This document shows positions 42,782 to 52,401 of a stretch of 64,000 bases of DNA, one piece after another. A model generated the notes under the pieces. It did not search any database. It was not told the origin of the DNA and was given only the letters and a program-made list of their open reading frames with translations. Position 1 is the first letter of the stretch, and each line of letters starts with the position of its first letter. Source of the stretch: Spirochaetota bacterium (GTDB taxonomy: Bacteria > Spirochaetota > UBA4802 > JAGODF01); contig JARKUF010000013.1 of assembly GCA_029974015.1 (NCBI GenBank), positions 18,537-82,536 on the forward strand. Direction: 5' to 3'. The position numbers were made by a program, and so were the translations under genes.

Positions 42782-43713
42782 GTATCAGGTTCCGGTTCCG
42801 GTTCGGCACGTGGGGCGTCCGTGCTGTCGGAGCGAGGTCCCGTTCTCGGGGGGGCCTCGCCGTCCTCGCCGGCGCGGAAGGGAAACTTCACGTTTGGGTT
42901 TGCGAAACTGCCGCCGATTTCTATTTTTATCTTCCCCCCATCGTCCTTTACGAATGTGTCCAGGAGCATTTTGTATTCCTGTAGAATCCGCGAGTCGGAG
43001 TGAATGTACACGTAGAGGTTAAGCCGAGAAGCGGCGGCCATGGGTTCAATTGTCAGGGACCCCTTGATTTCGCCTCGCACATCGTTTCCCGAGAAGACGA
43101 GGTTTTCAATTCTCAGTCTTCGGTTGCGAAGGGAAGCGGCCCCCTTGACCGTAGTTAACCGAACGGGAGGTATGTCGAAACCCTTGATGGTTATTCCCTT
43201 GATTGACACATTGGTCAGGTCGATGGAAAGGTTCCCGTCTTTGGGCATTCCGGTCTTGTCGTCCAGACGGATGTTGAAGGAACTTTTCAGTGTGTTGTTG
43301 AAAGCTGCTTCATTTTTGGCGTATTTGAAGGAACCGATGCCCAGTCCCCCCCGGATGTTCCTGCGCAGGAGGAGCGTGTAGGGGTTGATGGAAAGGTCAA
43401 GGACGATGTCCTTAAAGGTAAGTTCTGCGCCGCCGGACAGGGTAAGGGAGAGAAGGTCAATGTATGTGTCGCCTATGACGCTGAAGTCGATGTTGCCGAT
43501 TTGGATGTTGCGCCCCATGGTGGACTCGAGTTTCTGGAGCTGGTTTCGGATGAGGACCTCATAGGGAAAGGTGAAAAACACGAAGACAGGCACCAGTACA
43601 AGGGACAGCGCAAAATAAAGCCTGGCGTAGGGGAGTGACCAGGCGTCCTTGACCACCGTTTTTGCCTTCGAAAGATACTCAATCGCCCGGACCTTGATGC
43701 GTTTAAAATCCAT
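42778..43713 (-). CDS. gspN: Type II secretion protein GspN (AsmA-like)
   Basis: A 311-residue inner-membrane protein with one helix near residues 33-50 (LYFALSLVLVPVFVFFTF) and a beta-rich periplasmic part resembling GspN/AsmA domains (MGRNIQIGNIDFSVIGDTYI; LTNVSIKGITIKGFDIPP). The C-terminus is a low-complexity acidic/proline tail ending EPEPEPDT. It follows gspM after 54 bp and overlaps ispH-ubiA. Confidence 0.8.
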   Translation of the reverse strand: MDFKRIKVRAIEYLSKAKTVVKDAWSLPYARLYFALSLVLVPVFVFFTFPYEVLIRNQLQKLESTMGRNIQIGNIDFSVIGDTYIDLLSLTLSGGAELTFKDIVLDLSINPYTLLLRRNIRGGLGIGSFKYAKNEAAFNNTLKSSFNIRLDDKTGMPKDGNLSIDLTNVSIKGITIKGFDIPPVRLTTVKGAASLRNRRLRIENLVFSGNDVRGEIKGSLTIEPMAAASRLNLYVYIHSDSRILQEYKMLLDTFVKDDGGKIKIEIGGSFANPNVKFPFRAGEDGEAPPRTGPRSDSTDAPRAEPEPEPDT

Positions 43714-43767
43714 GGTATTCCGTTGTCCTTGACTGGAAATCGTCCCGTTTTACCGGGATGCGCATTC

Positions 43768-44286
43768 TCACTGTGCCGTGTAGGTGTTGATCTTTAGCTC
43801 TACGTCGTAGGTGTCCGCCCCTTTTATCGCCTCGCGCATGCGGATGTAGCTGATCTTCAACAGCATGTTCGAATTTTCCACCTCGTATATGAACTTCAGC
43901 ATGGGTTCGATCGCAACGCTGTCAATTTTCATGATGGTGGTGATCATTACGTACTTGTTCTGGATGTTGGCCTGGGTCCGGCGCGTGTAAGCGATGTTTC
44001 CGGTGATGCCGGCGTTGGACGCCCACTGCTCCACCATGGAGGTTATGTTTGCGTTTTTGTTTTCGAGTTGGGACATATACCGGGTTTTTTTCTGGCGGAG
44101 TTCCCGGTACTCCTCGTACATTCTGTCGATCTTCGCGATATCATCGAGCTTGCCTCTCACCCGGTCCTCGCTGCCTCTTTTGGCGCTCGTCAGGGGCGAT
44201 ATCACCAGGAGGTATACCAGGGCGAATCCGGCGACGCCGCCAAGAATTTGCAGCAGGCGCTTTTCCCTCTTTGAAAGATTAATCAT
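43768..44286 (-). CDS. gspM: Type II secretion protein GspM (PilO-like)
   Basis: A 172-residue protein with an N-terminal membrane helix (LLQILGGVAGFALVYLLVIS), a coiled coil (about 40-80) and a small ferredoxin-like C-terminal domain. This is the PilO/GspM build. It binds GspL in the inner-membrane platform. The start overlaps gspL by eight bases. Confidence 0.85.
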   Translation of the reverse strand: MINLSKREKRLLQILGGVAGFALVYLLVISPLTSAKRGSEDRVRGKLDDIAKIDRMYEEYRELRQKKTRYMSQLENKNANITSMVEQWASNAGITGNIAYTRRTQANIQNKYVMITTIMKIDSVAIEPMLKFIYEVENSNMLLKISYIRMREAIKGADTYDVELKINTYTAQ

Positions 44287-45922
44287 CCTCGGCCACCTTT
44301 CCTTGTTCAGCTCCCTTTCTTCCCGGCGATTTTAATTTGATGGTCATGGAAAAACCGGCCTGGTTTCCGCGGCGCAGGTTAGTGGTGAGTACCGTCGATT
44401 CGAACTTTTTCGAATCGATGAGCTTGTTTTTAAATTCGTCGAGGCTTTTACCCCCTGATGAGGTCCCGTCGAAACGCACTATGTTTTCGTTTATGACGAT
44501 GTTTTTAATGACGAAGGTCTCGTCGCGGGGAAACTGGTCTACGATGTCCTTCATAACGTCCATCACCTTTATATCGCTCTGTATGATGTTTTCGATGTTC
44601 GCCAGCTCCTTCTTCTCGGCGGCCAGGAGCTTTCGGGCCTCACGGACCGGGTCCCTGCCGGGATTGCGGCCCGGGAAGTAGCGCCGGTACCGTTCGTTAA
44701 GAAGGGCCTCGTACCTGAAACCCGCCCGCGACTCCATGATGGAGATCAAAATCACATTGGCCAGGAGGACCAGGAGCGCAAGCACAGTGAATGTCCCGGC
44801 TAAATAGTATATCTTCTTGGATTTGCTCACTATGTCGGGGATGAACTCGCCCTTGAGGAAATTTATAAAGGGCGACTTTCTTCCCAGGGCCGAAAGTACC
44901 AGTCCGAAAACTACGGGAAATCGGGTGCGGATGCTGACGTCTTCGTATTCTTCAAGAAAAGGGAGGGACACAATAGGAAGTTCCAGTTCACTGGAGATAA
45001 TCTGCCCTATCCCTATTATGTTGGAGCCACCGCCGGAAATCAGCAGTCTGTTGAATTCAACATCGCCGTAGCCCGTATGGAATGACTTGATGGTAATGGT
45101 CATTTGTTCCAAAAGTTCTTCAATGATGGAGACTGCCCTGTCGTACAGTTTCTGAAGTTTCGGCTTTGTGAGGCCTAAGGTGCGGTAGACGTCCCGCTGC
45201 AGGTTGTTTTCGAAAGAAGTGAGGTCTAAGCGAAGGTTTTCGAAAATCCGAGACGCCTCCTGGTAGGGTGCCTTGAGTATTTCTGCGACGGCTTCAACAA
45301 TGAGGCCAGTGCCCACTGATATACATCTCGTGTAGAGGAGGGCACCGTCCTTGGCGAGGTTCAGGATGGTCTTGTCGTGGCCGATGTCGAGCTGGATCAC
45401 CGATTCGTTGTCTATTTTATTAAAGTAGCGGTAGCATTCGAATAGCGCGTTGGACTCAAGGCCCATCTTCACGGGGGTAAGGCCGAATTCCTTGAACGTC
45501 GTGAGGAAATCGTAGATTGAGTCCTTGTGGGCCGCCGCCAGGAGTATCCGTCCTTCCTCGGAATTGACGCTTTTAAGGGGCTGGAAGTCCAGGGAGAGGT
45601 CCTCTATCCTGAAGGGGATGTTCTCCTCGGCTTCGAACGGTATTGCGTCTGCAATTTTCTCCACGTCGTTAAAAGGGAAGGTTATGTTCCTTATAATCGC
45701 CTTTTCCATGGGAAGGTTGGTGTATACCGTGAACCCCTTCAGGTCCTTCTCCTGGAGGAGGCGCGACAGGGCGTCACGCCGGGCCTCGTCGATATCCTCA
45801 ATTGAATAATCAATGTCCATGTGCGCGAAGGAGGTGACCTGGAAATCGCGGAGGCCCGTCTTCACCGTCACGAGCTTTACGCAGGATGTGCCCATGTCGA
45901 TCGCGGCAATGTTTTCAAACAA
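44279..45922 (-). CDS. gspL: Type II secretion protein GspL (PilM-PilN-like)
   Basis: A 547-residue protein. The N-terminal 330 residues are an actin/PilM-like fold (IAAIDMGTSCVKLVTVKTGL; VIQLDIGHDKTILNLAKDGA; LLISGGGSNIIGIGQIISSE). One membrane helix is near residue 370-390 (YYLAGTFTVLALLVLLANVI), and a PilN-like periplasmic domain follows. This is the arrangement of GspL. It links the ATPase GspE to the platform. Confidence 0.88.
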   Translation of the reverse strand: MFENIAAIDMGTSCVKLVTVKTGLRDFQVTSFAHMDIDYSIEDIDEARRDALSRLLQEKDLKGFTVYTNLPMEKAIIRNITFPFNDVEKIADAIPFEAEENIPFRIEDLSLDFQPLKSVNSEEGRILLAAAHKDSIYDFLTTFKEFGLTPVKMGLESNALFECYRYFNKIDNESVIQLDIGHDKTILNLAKDGALLYTRCISVGTGLIVEAVAEILKAPYQEASRIFENLRLDLTSFENNLQRDVYRTLGLTKPKLQKLYDRAVSIIEELLEQMTITIKSFHTGYGDVEFNRLLISGGGSNIIGIGQIISSELELPIVSLPFLEEYEDVSIRTRFPVVFGLVLSALGRKSPFINFLKGEFIPDIVSKSKKIYYLAGTFTVLALLVLLANVILISIMESRAGFRYEALLNERYRRYFPGRNPGRDPVREARKLLAAEKKELANIENIIQSDIKVMDVMKDIVDQFPRDETFVIKNIVINENIVRFDGTSSGGKSLDEFKNKLIDSKKFESTVLTTNLRRGNQAGFSMTIKLKSPGRKGAEQGKVAEDD

Positions 45923-45949
45923 GGCGTCCCTCCCGTCGTGCCGAACGTT

Positions 45950-47203
45950 TTATTCCTCGCTCCAGTAAAAGAAGCGTTTATCGTCCCTGTGGTAAAACCC
46001 TATTATGGTGAGAGACGTATCTCCCGCCTTTCCCGTCGCTTCAAGCCTGAAGATGTACGACTTTACCGAGAGCACGTTTTTCAACACCGTTTCGTCGTTG
46101 ATAAGTCCCCTCGCTTCCTCCACCGACATGAAGGGGGCCACGCTTCTCCGTTGAATAATTTCCGATACCACATCGTCGGTCATGTAATCGGACAGGGAGG
46201 AGAGCACCCTGTAGGAGGCGGTATTGATGTTTATGCGGTTAAGTTCGTTAAGGTAATCCGCCCTGTTGCCGAAGGCCCGGAAATAATCGGAGAAGCGCCG
46301 GCTCTTCTCCCGACCTATTTTCATTTCAAGGTTTGAGAGGTCTTTCTCGAATTCCAGGGCCGCCTCCTTCGCCTTTTCCGGCGTCATTTCAGCCAGAAGC
46401 GACGTATTAAGCTGGCGCTTTCCCATGTTGTCGTCAACAAGATTTTCTTCCTTCCCGTAATTCCCTCCTCCCAAGCCGTAATAATACTGGGGGGTGACGC
46501 CCCGAACCAGGAGAAGCTCGTCCAGGCTGTCGAGTTCACCGTTCTTGGCCCGGTACGGTTCATCGAGGCTCAAGTAGTAATCGGAAGATTCCGCGCCGTA
46601 GGGGAAACGGGCGTCGTCGATGTCCACCCAGTCGATGATGCAGTCCGCAAGGTCTATGGGAAGGCCGAGGTTCATAAAGAAACGCTGGGTGATGCCGTAA
46701 TAGGGGGTGCTGTCGGTGAATTCGTTGGCCAGGACGCTCAGGTTTATTTTGGAGTTCTCGTCATTAATCCTGATTTTTAAAGAGCCGTTTTCGAGGGGGA
46801 TTTCCGGAAACCGCAGGGCCCAGAGGTCCTGGTAACAATCAATGTTTTTATCGGCCCGCTGGAGGAGAAGCCCCGCCGCCATGCCGCGCTTGTCCGCCTC
46901 AAGGATGAACTTGCAAAGCTCGATCCCGGTCATGGCAATGGAATGGGCCCTGTTGCGGTCGCTGAATTTCCTCACATAGTTGATGTTGGTCTGGGCGGTG
47001 ATGAGGAATTCCGCGGAGATCGACACCAGCATGGCCGTCACCAGAAGGACGATGATAAGGACGTAGCCCCGGCTCCCTCGAAGATATCCGAAAATCCCGC
47101 GCTCCGAGAGGGCCCTTTCCCGTCGTCGATAGTCGTCAAGAAAGTACCGGCGGGCCCTTTTGAAGGACTTGACGATATTTTGATTTATACTCCGCCTGCC
47201 CAT
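45950..47203 (-). CDS. gspK: Minor pseudopilin GspK
   Basis: A 417-residue protein, start at 47203 right after the gspJ stop (TAATATG). A long positively charged leader of about 45 residues precedes the hydrophobic stalk (GYVLIIVLLVTAMLVSISAE), which lacks the Glu5 of ordinary pseudopilins, as usual for GspK. The large exported domain contains the GspK alpha-domain (DCIIDWVDIDDARFPYGAES; INTASYRVLSSLSDYM). It forms the pseudopilus tip with GspI/J. Confidence 0.87.
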   Translation of the reverse strand: MGRRSINQNIVKSFKRARRYFLDDYRRRERALSERGIFGYLRGSRGYVLIIVLLVTAMLVSISAEFLITAQTNINYVRKFSDRNRAHSIAMTGIELCKFILEADKRGMAAGLLLQRADKNIDCYQDLWALRFPEIPLENGSLKIRINDENSKINLSVLANEFTDSTPYYGITQRFFMNLGLPIDLADCIIDWVDIDDARFPYGAESSDYYLSLDEPYRAKNGELDSLDELLLVRGVTPQYYYGLGGGNYGKEENLVDDNMGKRQLNTSLLAEMTPEKAKEAALEFEKDLSNLEMKIGREKSRRFSDYFRAFGNRADYLNELNRININTASYRVLSSLSDYMTDDVVSEIIQRRSVAPFMSVEEARGLINDETVLKNVLSVKSYIFRLEATGKAGDTSLTIIGFYHRDDKRFFYWSEE

Positions 47204-47204
47204 A

Positions 47205-47894
47205 TTATTTCGCCATGGTAATGTAGGAGATAAACACGAAGTCCTCATCTTCACCGTGATAATTCTTGAGTTTCAGGGAGGTGCGCACAGCGATGGGAAA
47301 CTTGCGATGTCGCCGGGAATCCCATGAATTGGACCATGTGTTGCGGAGTTTGAACTCGAACTTTATGTCCGTCACATGGTCCAAAAACAGGCTCTCCCGG
47401 CCGCCCTCCTCGGGCTCCTTGTCGTAGCTTCGCTCCTCGCGTTTCATGAGCATGTACTGGTCCGGGTGGTCGCGCCGGGCTTTCATGTAGTATCCCACCT
47501 CGTGGACGTCGCTCTGGCGCACCTCCCTGGCGGGATCGCCGGAGATGGCGAAGTCCCGGTGGTCGATTGTGACGAAATTCAGCTTGCCGCGGTAGGGCTC
47601 GCCTGTGTTGTTTTCGGCGATGAAGCAGACGTCTTTGTTGCTGCGGTTCGTATAGGCGCAGGATATGTCCCTGTCTATCATCATGATCGCCAGTCCCACA
47701 CGTTCGTAGAATGCCGCGACTTTAGTCAGTTCGCCGGTGGCGGTCATGATGGAACGGTGGGCCGAGTACACCATTATGAGGATGATAGAAGAAACGGCCA
47801 TCGCCACGATCATCTCGATGAGCGAAAAGCCCCTGCCGTCCCGGACCGCAGCTGCGGCCCTTTTTATCGCCGCCGATATCGCTGGAAGGACCAT
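47205..47894 (-). CDS. gspJ: Minor pseudopilin GspJ
   Basis: A 229-residue pseudopilin. The prepilin-peptidase site is GRGF/SLIEMIVAMAVSS (G-F cleavage, Glu at +5), preceded by a 20-residue leader. The exported part is beta-rich. It pairs with GspI and GspK at the tip. gspK starts one base after its stop. Confidence 0.85.
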   Translation of the reverse strand: MVLPAISAAIKRAAAAVRDGRGFSLIEMIVAMAVSSIILIMVYSAHRSIMTATGELTKVAAFYERVGLAIMMIDRDISCAYTNRSNKDVCFIAENNTGEPYRGKLNFVTIDHRDFAISGDPAREVRQSDVHEVGYYMKARRDHPDQYMLMKREERSYDKEPEEGGRESLFLDHVTDIKFEFKLRNTWSNSWDSRRHRKFPIAVRTSLKLKNYHGEDEDFVFISYITMAK

Positions 47895-47903
47895 GAGGGC
47901 CGC

Positions 47904-48278
47904 CTATCGGGACGGATAGATGTGGGAGAGGGTGTACTTTTTCTCTACGTCCCTTTCCTTCCATCTAACGACGATTTCCACTCGCTGGGCCGGGATGGGC
48001 CCGAAGACTTCGTGCTGGTACCTTTCAATCTTTCTTCCATATGTGAACCCGGGATACTCCTCCACGGGTTCGTTTTCCAGATCGGGGCCCCGCATGTTCA
48101 TGGCCCTGAACTCGTTGAGGCGGCTTTTCGCCGCCATGGCGGCCCGGATGATGTTTTTGTTTCCGGAGATGGCGTGGATTCCCGCGGATACTCCGGAGAT
48201 GATGCTCATAAGGACCACGGATAGAAGCGCCACGGCGATGAGTATTTCAATGATCGCGAACCCTCCGTGGCGTTTCAT
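47904..48278 (-). CDS. gspI: Minor pseudopilin GspI
   Basis: A 124-residue pseudopilin with a very short leader (MKRHG) and the N-methylation motif GFAIIEILIAVALLSVVLMS. It overlaps gspH by four bases and is nine bases before gspJ. Confidence 0.85.
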   Translation of the reverse strand: MKRHGGFAIIEILIAVALLSVVLMSIISGVSAGIHAISGNKNIIRAAMAAKSRLNEFRAMNMRGPDLENEPVEEYPGFTYGRKIERYQHEVFGPIPAQRVEIVVRWKERDVEKKYTLSHIYPSR

Positions 48279-48886
48279 TGCAAGTCCCCACCGTCTTCCG
48301 TGTCGAAGTTTATATAGTCGCGCTGCACAGAGGACTTCTTGCCGTACTTGTCGATCCGAAGAGAATACCGGTCTTCGTCGTTCACCAGTATGTGGACGAT
48401 GACATTGTCGGAATAGCCCCGGGGATAAAAGGGGACCAGGACGCTCCCCGTGCTGGACTTGTCTCCCGAAGCTATGAGGACTTCCTCAATCTTGAAAGAG
48501 GCGGGAAACTCGCGGTACGAGAGGAGGGGGTTGGGGTTGTCCTTGAACTCGCCCTCCGAGAAGTTCACCACGGAGATTCCGTTTTTCCTGGAGAATATGT
48601 TTTCCCCGAGGTCCGTGAGGTCCGATGCCGCTTCCCCCATGTGGAAGACCAGGAAGTTGGTCCTGTTGCGGATGAAGCTGTCGTCAAAGGCCTTAGCGAT
48701 GGTCTGCTGGAGGACCATGAAGTTGCTTCGGCGGCCGCTCATAAAAACGGAAATCCGCGGCGTTACCAGGAGCGTCATGATCGACACGATGACAATGACG
48801 ATAATGAGCTCAAGGAGGGTGAAGCCGCGGTTGTCGGCGAGGGCCGCCCGCGCCCGGGCTGTTGGAATGCTATTCTTGCACGGCAT
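48275..48886 (-). CDS. gspH: Minor pseudopilin GspH
   Basis: A 203-residue pseudopilin (ATG 48886). A 20-residue leader precedes NRGFTLLELIIVIVIVSIMT. The frame is open further upstream to 49219 but overlaps gspG; the pseudopilin motif fixes the true N-terminus near 48886. It overlaps gspG by 17 bp. Confidence 0.83.
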   Translation of the reverse strand: MPCKNSIPTARARAALADNRGFTLLELIIVIVIVSIMTLLVTPRISVFMSGRRSNFMVLQQTIAKAFDDSFIRNRTNFLVFHMGEAASDLTDLGENIFSRKNGISVVNFSEGEFKDNPNPLLSYREFPASFKIEEVLIASGDKSSTGSVLVPFYPRGYSDNVIVHILVNDEDRYSLRIDKYGKKSSVQRDYINFDTEDGGDLQ

Positions 48887-49346
48887 CTTTCGCTTCAGCG
48901 CCGCCGCTCTTCTTGTGGAGCTCCCAGCTATTGATATCGTCCGCAGTCCCTTCCTGCTTGTCAGGTCCGCGGCTGATAATGTCGAAGTTCCTCTCGTTTT
49001 CACCTGGAACGCGGAGGATGTACTCCTTCCCCCAGGGGTCCAGGGGCACTTCCCGAGACTCCAGATAATTTTTAATGGGTTCAAGACCCTGCTCTCCTGA
49101 AGGGTACTCGTCATTGTCCAGGCGGTAGCGGTCCATGGCCATCTTGAAGACAAGGATCTGCTGTTTAGCCGCCTGCACCTTGGCGCGCTCAGGCAGGTCC
49201 ATAAACCTCGTGTACACAATGGTCCCCAGTATCCCGATGATAACGATGACGATGAGAAGCTCCAAAAGGGAGAATCCCTCGTCTCTTTGTACGGCTTTGC
49301 GCACCTTCCTGAGGTGCGCGAGGATGCGGAGTATGGTTTTTTTCAT
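48870..49346 (-). CDS. gspG: Major pseudopilin GspG
   Basis: A 158-residue pseudopilin with a 24-residue leader and the motif DEGFSLLELLIVIVIIGILG. The C-terminal GspG signature is clear: YRLDNDEYPSGEQGLEPIKN, PLDPWGKEYI and ISRGPDKQEGTADDINSW, including the calcium-binding loop. SD AAGGAGACC. It is the main building block of the pseudopilus. A large hairpin lies just upstream. Confidence 0.93.
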   Translation of the reverse strand: MKKTILRILAHLRKVRKAVQRDEGFSLLELLIVIVIIGILGTIVYTRFMDLPERAKVQAAKQQILVFKMAMDRYRLDNDEYPSGEQGLEPIKNYLESREVPLDPWGKEYILRVPGENERNFDIISRGPDKQEGTADDINSWELHKKSGGAEAKDAVQE

Positions 49347-49367
49347 GGTGGTCTCCTTTTCGGGCGT

Positions 49368-49440
49368 GGATTCGAATCCGCGCTTTCGGTATTTGCCACC
49401 GCCATGAAGGCGCGGATTTGAATCCGCGCCTTCATGGCGG
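49368..49440 (-). promoter_or_regulatory. Intercistronic hairpins between gspF and gspG
   Basis: Arms 49399-49418 and 49421-49440 form a perfect 20-bp stem with a 2-base loop (TG). A second, shorter palindrome (GGATTCGAATCC, 49368-49379) repeats part of the stem. The stem starts two bases after the gspF stop. No T run follows, so a processing or mRNA-stabilising role that raises gspG output is more likely than termination. Confidence 0.7.
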
Positions 49441-49442
49441 GG

Positions 49443-50690
49443 TCACTGCACAAGCAGGTTCATCTCGAAGATGGGCAAAAGCACCGATACTACGATTGTG
49501 CCGATGGAGATGCCCATCACCACGATGATGATCGGCTCTATCATGCTCGTGAGGCTCGAGATGGTGAGGTCAAGCTCAGTCTCATAGACATTGCCGATGT
49601 TCTGGAGCATGTCGTCCAGCCTATCGCTCGCTTCTCCGGCGGCGATCATTCCCAGCACCATTTTCGGCAGAAATTCCGATTTCGTGAGGGCCGAGGAGAC
49701 ATTGCTTCCTTCCTTTATCCTTTTAGCTGCTTCTTCAATCTTTCGTTCTATAATGGTGTTGCTGACGATTTTCTTCACGATCTCGAAAGATTTTAGGATG
49801 TCCACGCGGTTGTTTAGTAAGATTCCCAGATTTTGGGTGAATCGAAGGACAACGAGCTTCCTGTACAGATTGCTGAAAAGCGGGGCCCGGAGTTTCAGCC
49901 CATCGAGCTTTTCCCGCCCCGCAGGGGTTTTAACGTACTGTCTCAAATAGTATACCACGGCGATAACGATGATGACCAATAGGTACCAGAAGGTGGAGAG
50001 GAAGGAGCTGATGGCCATGACGATCTGGGTGGGGACGGGGAGGCTTCTGCCCATATCGGTGAACATACGCGAAAGGGAAGGGATGATCTTCACCATTAAA
50101 AATATCACCACCGCCATGGCGAAGAAAATCATGAAGGATGGATACCAGAGGGCCGCCTGGACTTTTCCTTTAAGGATGTTCTTCTTCTCCTCCATGGCCG
50201 CCAGACGCTCTATCACCTGGTCCAGGGAGCCGAGGTTTTCCCCTACACGGATCATGTTTATGTACATGTCCGTGAAGATGTTCCTGTGTCTTAGAAGGGC
50301 ATTGGAAAAAGAGGAGCCTTCCTCGATTTTTTCCTTCACATCGACTATGATGCGTTTGAAATTCTGGTTGTCTATCTGTTCTATGATGTCGGAGAGGGCC
50401 GTGATGAGTGGCATTCCGGCGCCAAGGAGGGTGGAAAGCTGTCGGGAGAATATCCCCACGAGCTTGGTGCTGAACTTCAGGCTCAAATAGTTCGCCGCGT
50501 CGGCGTAGAGCTTCGACAGGCGCCCCTTCTTCCCGTCCTTTCCGGCATCGTCTATTTCATGGCGTGCGATGCGGACCACATACAGCCCCTGGGACCGGAG
50601 CTTCTGACGGGCCGCCATCTCCGACGCCGCTTCGATGAAGTCGGAGACATTGTTTCCCTGTTTGTTGAGGGCCTGGTACTGGAAAACCAT
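49443..50690 (-). CDS. gspF: Type II secretion inner-membrane protein GspF
   Basis: A 415-residue polytopic platform protein with two T2SSF domains (about 75-200 and 280-400), FSTKLVGIFSRQLSTLLGAG as the first-domain signature and LRFTQNLGILLNNRVDILKS as the second. Three membrane helices are visible (near 175-195, 225-245, 380-400). It starts one base after the gspE stop (TAATATG). Confidence 0.93.
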   Translation of the reverse strand: MVFQYQALNKQGNNVSDFIEAASEMAARQKLRSQGLYVVRIARHEIDDAGKDGKKGRLSKLYADAANYLSLKFSTKLVGIFSRQLSTLLGAGMPLITALSDIIEQIDNQNFKRIIVDVKEKIEEGSSFSNALLRHRNIFTDMYINMIRVGENLGSLDQVIERLAAMEEKKNILKGKVQAALWYPSFMIFFAMAVVIFLMVKIIPSLSRMFTDMGRSLPVPTQIVMAISSFLSTFWYLLVIIVIAVVYYLRQYVKTPAGREKLDGLKLRAPLFSNLYRKLVVLRFTQNLGILLNNRVDILKSFEIVKKIVSNTIIERKIEEAAKRIKEGSNVSSALTKSEFLPKMVLGMIAAGEASDRLDDMLQNIGNVYETELDLTISSLTSMIEPIIIVVMGISIGTIVVSVLLPIFEMNLLVQ

Positions 50691-50691
50691 A

Positions 50692-52395
50692 TTAGGATAC
50701 CCGTATTACCTCTTCCACGGTGGTGAGGCCCGCCGCTGCCTTGTTGAGGCCGTCTTGAAGAAGGGTGGTCATCCCTTTGCCAACTGCGAAGTCCTTGATC
50801 TGGTTTGAGTCGGCATGGGCCAGGACCATTTTTCTGATGTCGTTTGTAATGGGAAGCAGCTCATATATGCCCAGGCGACCCATGTAGCCGGTGTTGAGGC
50901 ACTTCTCGCACCCCCGTCCCCGGTAAAGCTTTCCTCCCTTGAGGTCTTTGAGTTTAAGTCCCAGCTCGGAAAGCGTCTTTTGGGAGGGTTTGAAGGGTTC
51001 CCTGCAGTGGGGGCAGATGGTGCGCACCAGACGCTGGGCCAGGAGGGCGTTCACGGACGAAGCGATGAGGAAAGGCTCAACCCCCATGTCGATGAGGCGC
51101 GTGATGCCGCTGGCGGCGTCATTGGTGTGGAGGGTCGAGAAGACCCGGTGTCCCGTGAGGGCCGCCTGGACGGCAATCTCGGCAGTTTCCAGGTCCCGGA
51201 TCTCGCCTATCATTATGATGTCAGGGTCCTGCCGCAGGATGGACCGAAGGCCGTTGGCGAAGGTGAGGTCTATCTTTGGTTTCACCTGCATCTGGCCTAT
51301 CCCGGATATCTGGTACTCTATAGGGTCCTCGACGGTGAGGATGTTCACGTCCTTGGTGTTAAGCCGTGTGAGCACGCTGTAAAGCGTGGTGGTTTTTCCG
51401 CTTCCCGTAGGCCCCGTCACCAGGATGATGCCGTGTGTTTTCGTGATAAGCTTGTTGTACTCCGCAAGGGCCTTATCGGAAAACCCCAGGGCATTTAAGT
51501 CGAAGGACATGTCGGTTTTGTTCAGGAGCCGAAGCACCACGCGCTCCCCGTAGTGGGTTGGGAAAATGGAGACGCGGATGTCGATGTCCTTCCCGCCGAT
51601 TTTAATCTGGATTCGGCCGTCCTGAGGGAGCCGGTTCTCGGCGATGTTCAGGTTCGCCATGATTTTGACGCGCGATATGATGGCCCCCTGGAATTTTTTC
51701 GGCGGCGTAAACATCTGGTACAGAATGCCGTCAATGCGGAAGCGGATGATGAGCTCTTTCTCGTACGGTTCGATGTGTATGTCGCTGGCCCGGTCCCCCA
51801 CCGCCTGCTTGAACACGGTGTTCACAAGCCGGATGATGGGCGCCTCGTTGGCCATGTCTAAGATGTCTTCGGTCTCCGCTACCGGGCCGGTGAGAATCTC
51901 GAATTCCGCGCCCTCAAGGTCCTCGATCACCTCGTTGGTGGTTTCGGCCCCCGTCGTGTCGAAGTGGTGCTGTATCACCCGCATAATTTCCTCATCCATG
52001 GCCAGTACGGGCTCGAGATTGTGGTTGGGGAAGAGCATTTTTAGATCGTCCAGGGGCTGGATGTTCAGCACATCGGACATGGCGACGAATATGGTGTTTT
52101 TCGCCGTTTTGTAGGGGACAATTCTGTTCTTTTTCAGGAAATGCGCCGGTATCTTCTCGAAGAGCTTTTCGCGGTCCTCAAACTGGAGGCCGTTCTGGTA
52201 GGGGAGTCCGTAGCGTTCCGAGAGGGCCGAAAGGATGTTTTCCTCTGTGGCGAGCCCCTTTTTTACAAGGACCTGTCCGAGGCGGAGGTTTGTGCTTTTT
52301 TGGGCCAGGAGCGCCTCCTGAAGGTCTTCCTGGGTGATGATGTTATTCTCCACCAGGATTTTCCCAAGCATTTTATTTTTCAGCGTTTGCTTCAT
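50692..52395 (-). CDS. gspE: Type II secretion ATPase GspE
   Basis: A 567-residue ATPase. The N-terminal 70 residues form a MshEN/GspE-N-type module with two LGXXL motifs (MLGKILVENNIITQEDLQEA; RLGQVLVKKGLATEENI), a fold that binds c-di-GMP in MshE. The Walker A motif is VTGPTGSGKTTTLYS (about 330), the Asp box and Walker B are in LTVEDPIEY and PDIIMIGEIRDLETAE, and the tetra-Cys zinc site is CPHCREP ... CEKCLNTGY. It drives pseudopilus assembly. Confidence 0.95.
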   Translation of the reverse strand: MKQTLKNKMLGKILVENNIITQEDLQEALLAQKSTNLRLGQVLVKKGLATEENILSALSERYGLPYQNGLQFEDREKLFEKIPAHFLKKNRIVPYKTAKNTIFVAMSDVLNIQPLDDLKMLFPNHNLEPVLAMDEEIMRVIQHHFDTTGAETTNEVIEDLEGAEFEILTGPVAETEDILDMANEAPIIRLVNTVFKQAVGDRASDIHIEPYEKELIIRFRIDGILYQMFTPPKKFQGAIISRVKIMANLNIAENRLPQDGRIQIKIGGKDIDIRVSIFPTHYGERVVLRLLNKTDMSFDLNALGFSDKALAEYNKLITKTHGIILVTGPTGSGKTTTLYSVLTRLNTKDVNILTVEDPIEYQISGIGQMQVKPKIDLTFANGLRSILRQDPDIIMIGEIRDLETAEIAVQAALTGHRVFSTLHTNDAASGITRLIDMGVEPFLIASSVNALLAQRLVRTICPHCREPFKPSQKTLSELGLKLKDLKGGKLYRGRGCEKCLNTGYMGRLGIYELLPITNDIRKMVLAHADSNQIKDFAVGKGMTTLLQDGLNKAAAGLTTVEEVIRVS

Positions 52396-52401
52396 AATCC
52401 T

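Noticed and set aside
49368..49390. GGATTCGAATCC resembles a tRNA T-loop
   Set aside because: There is no acceptor, D or anticodon stem around it; it is part of the gspF-gspG hairpin region.
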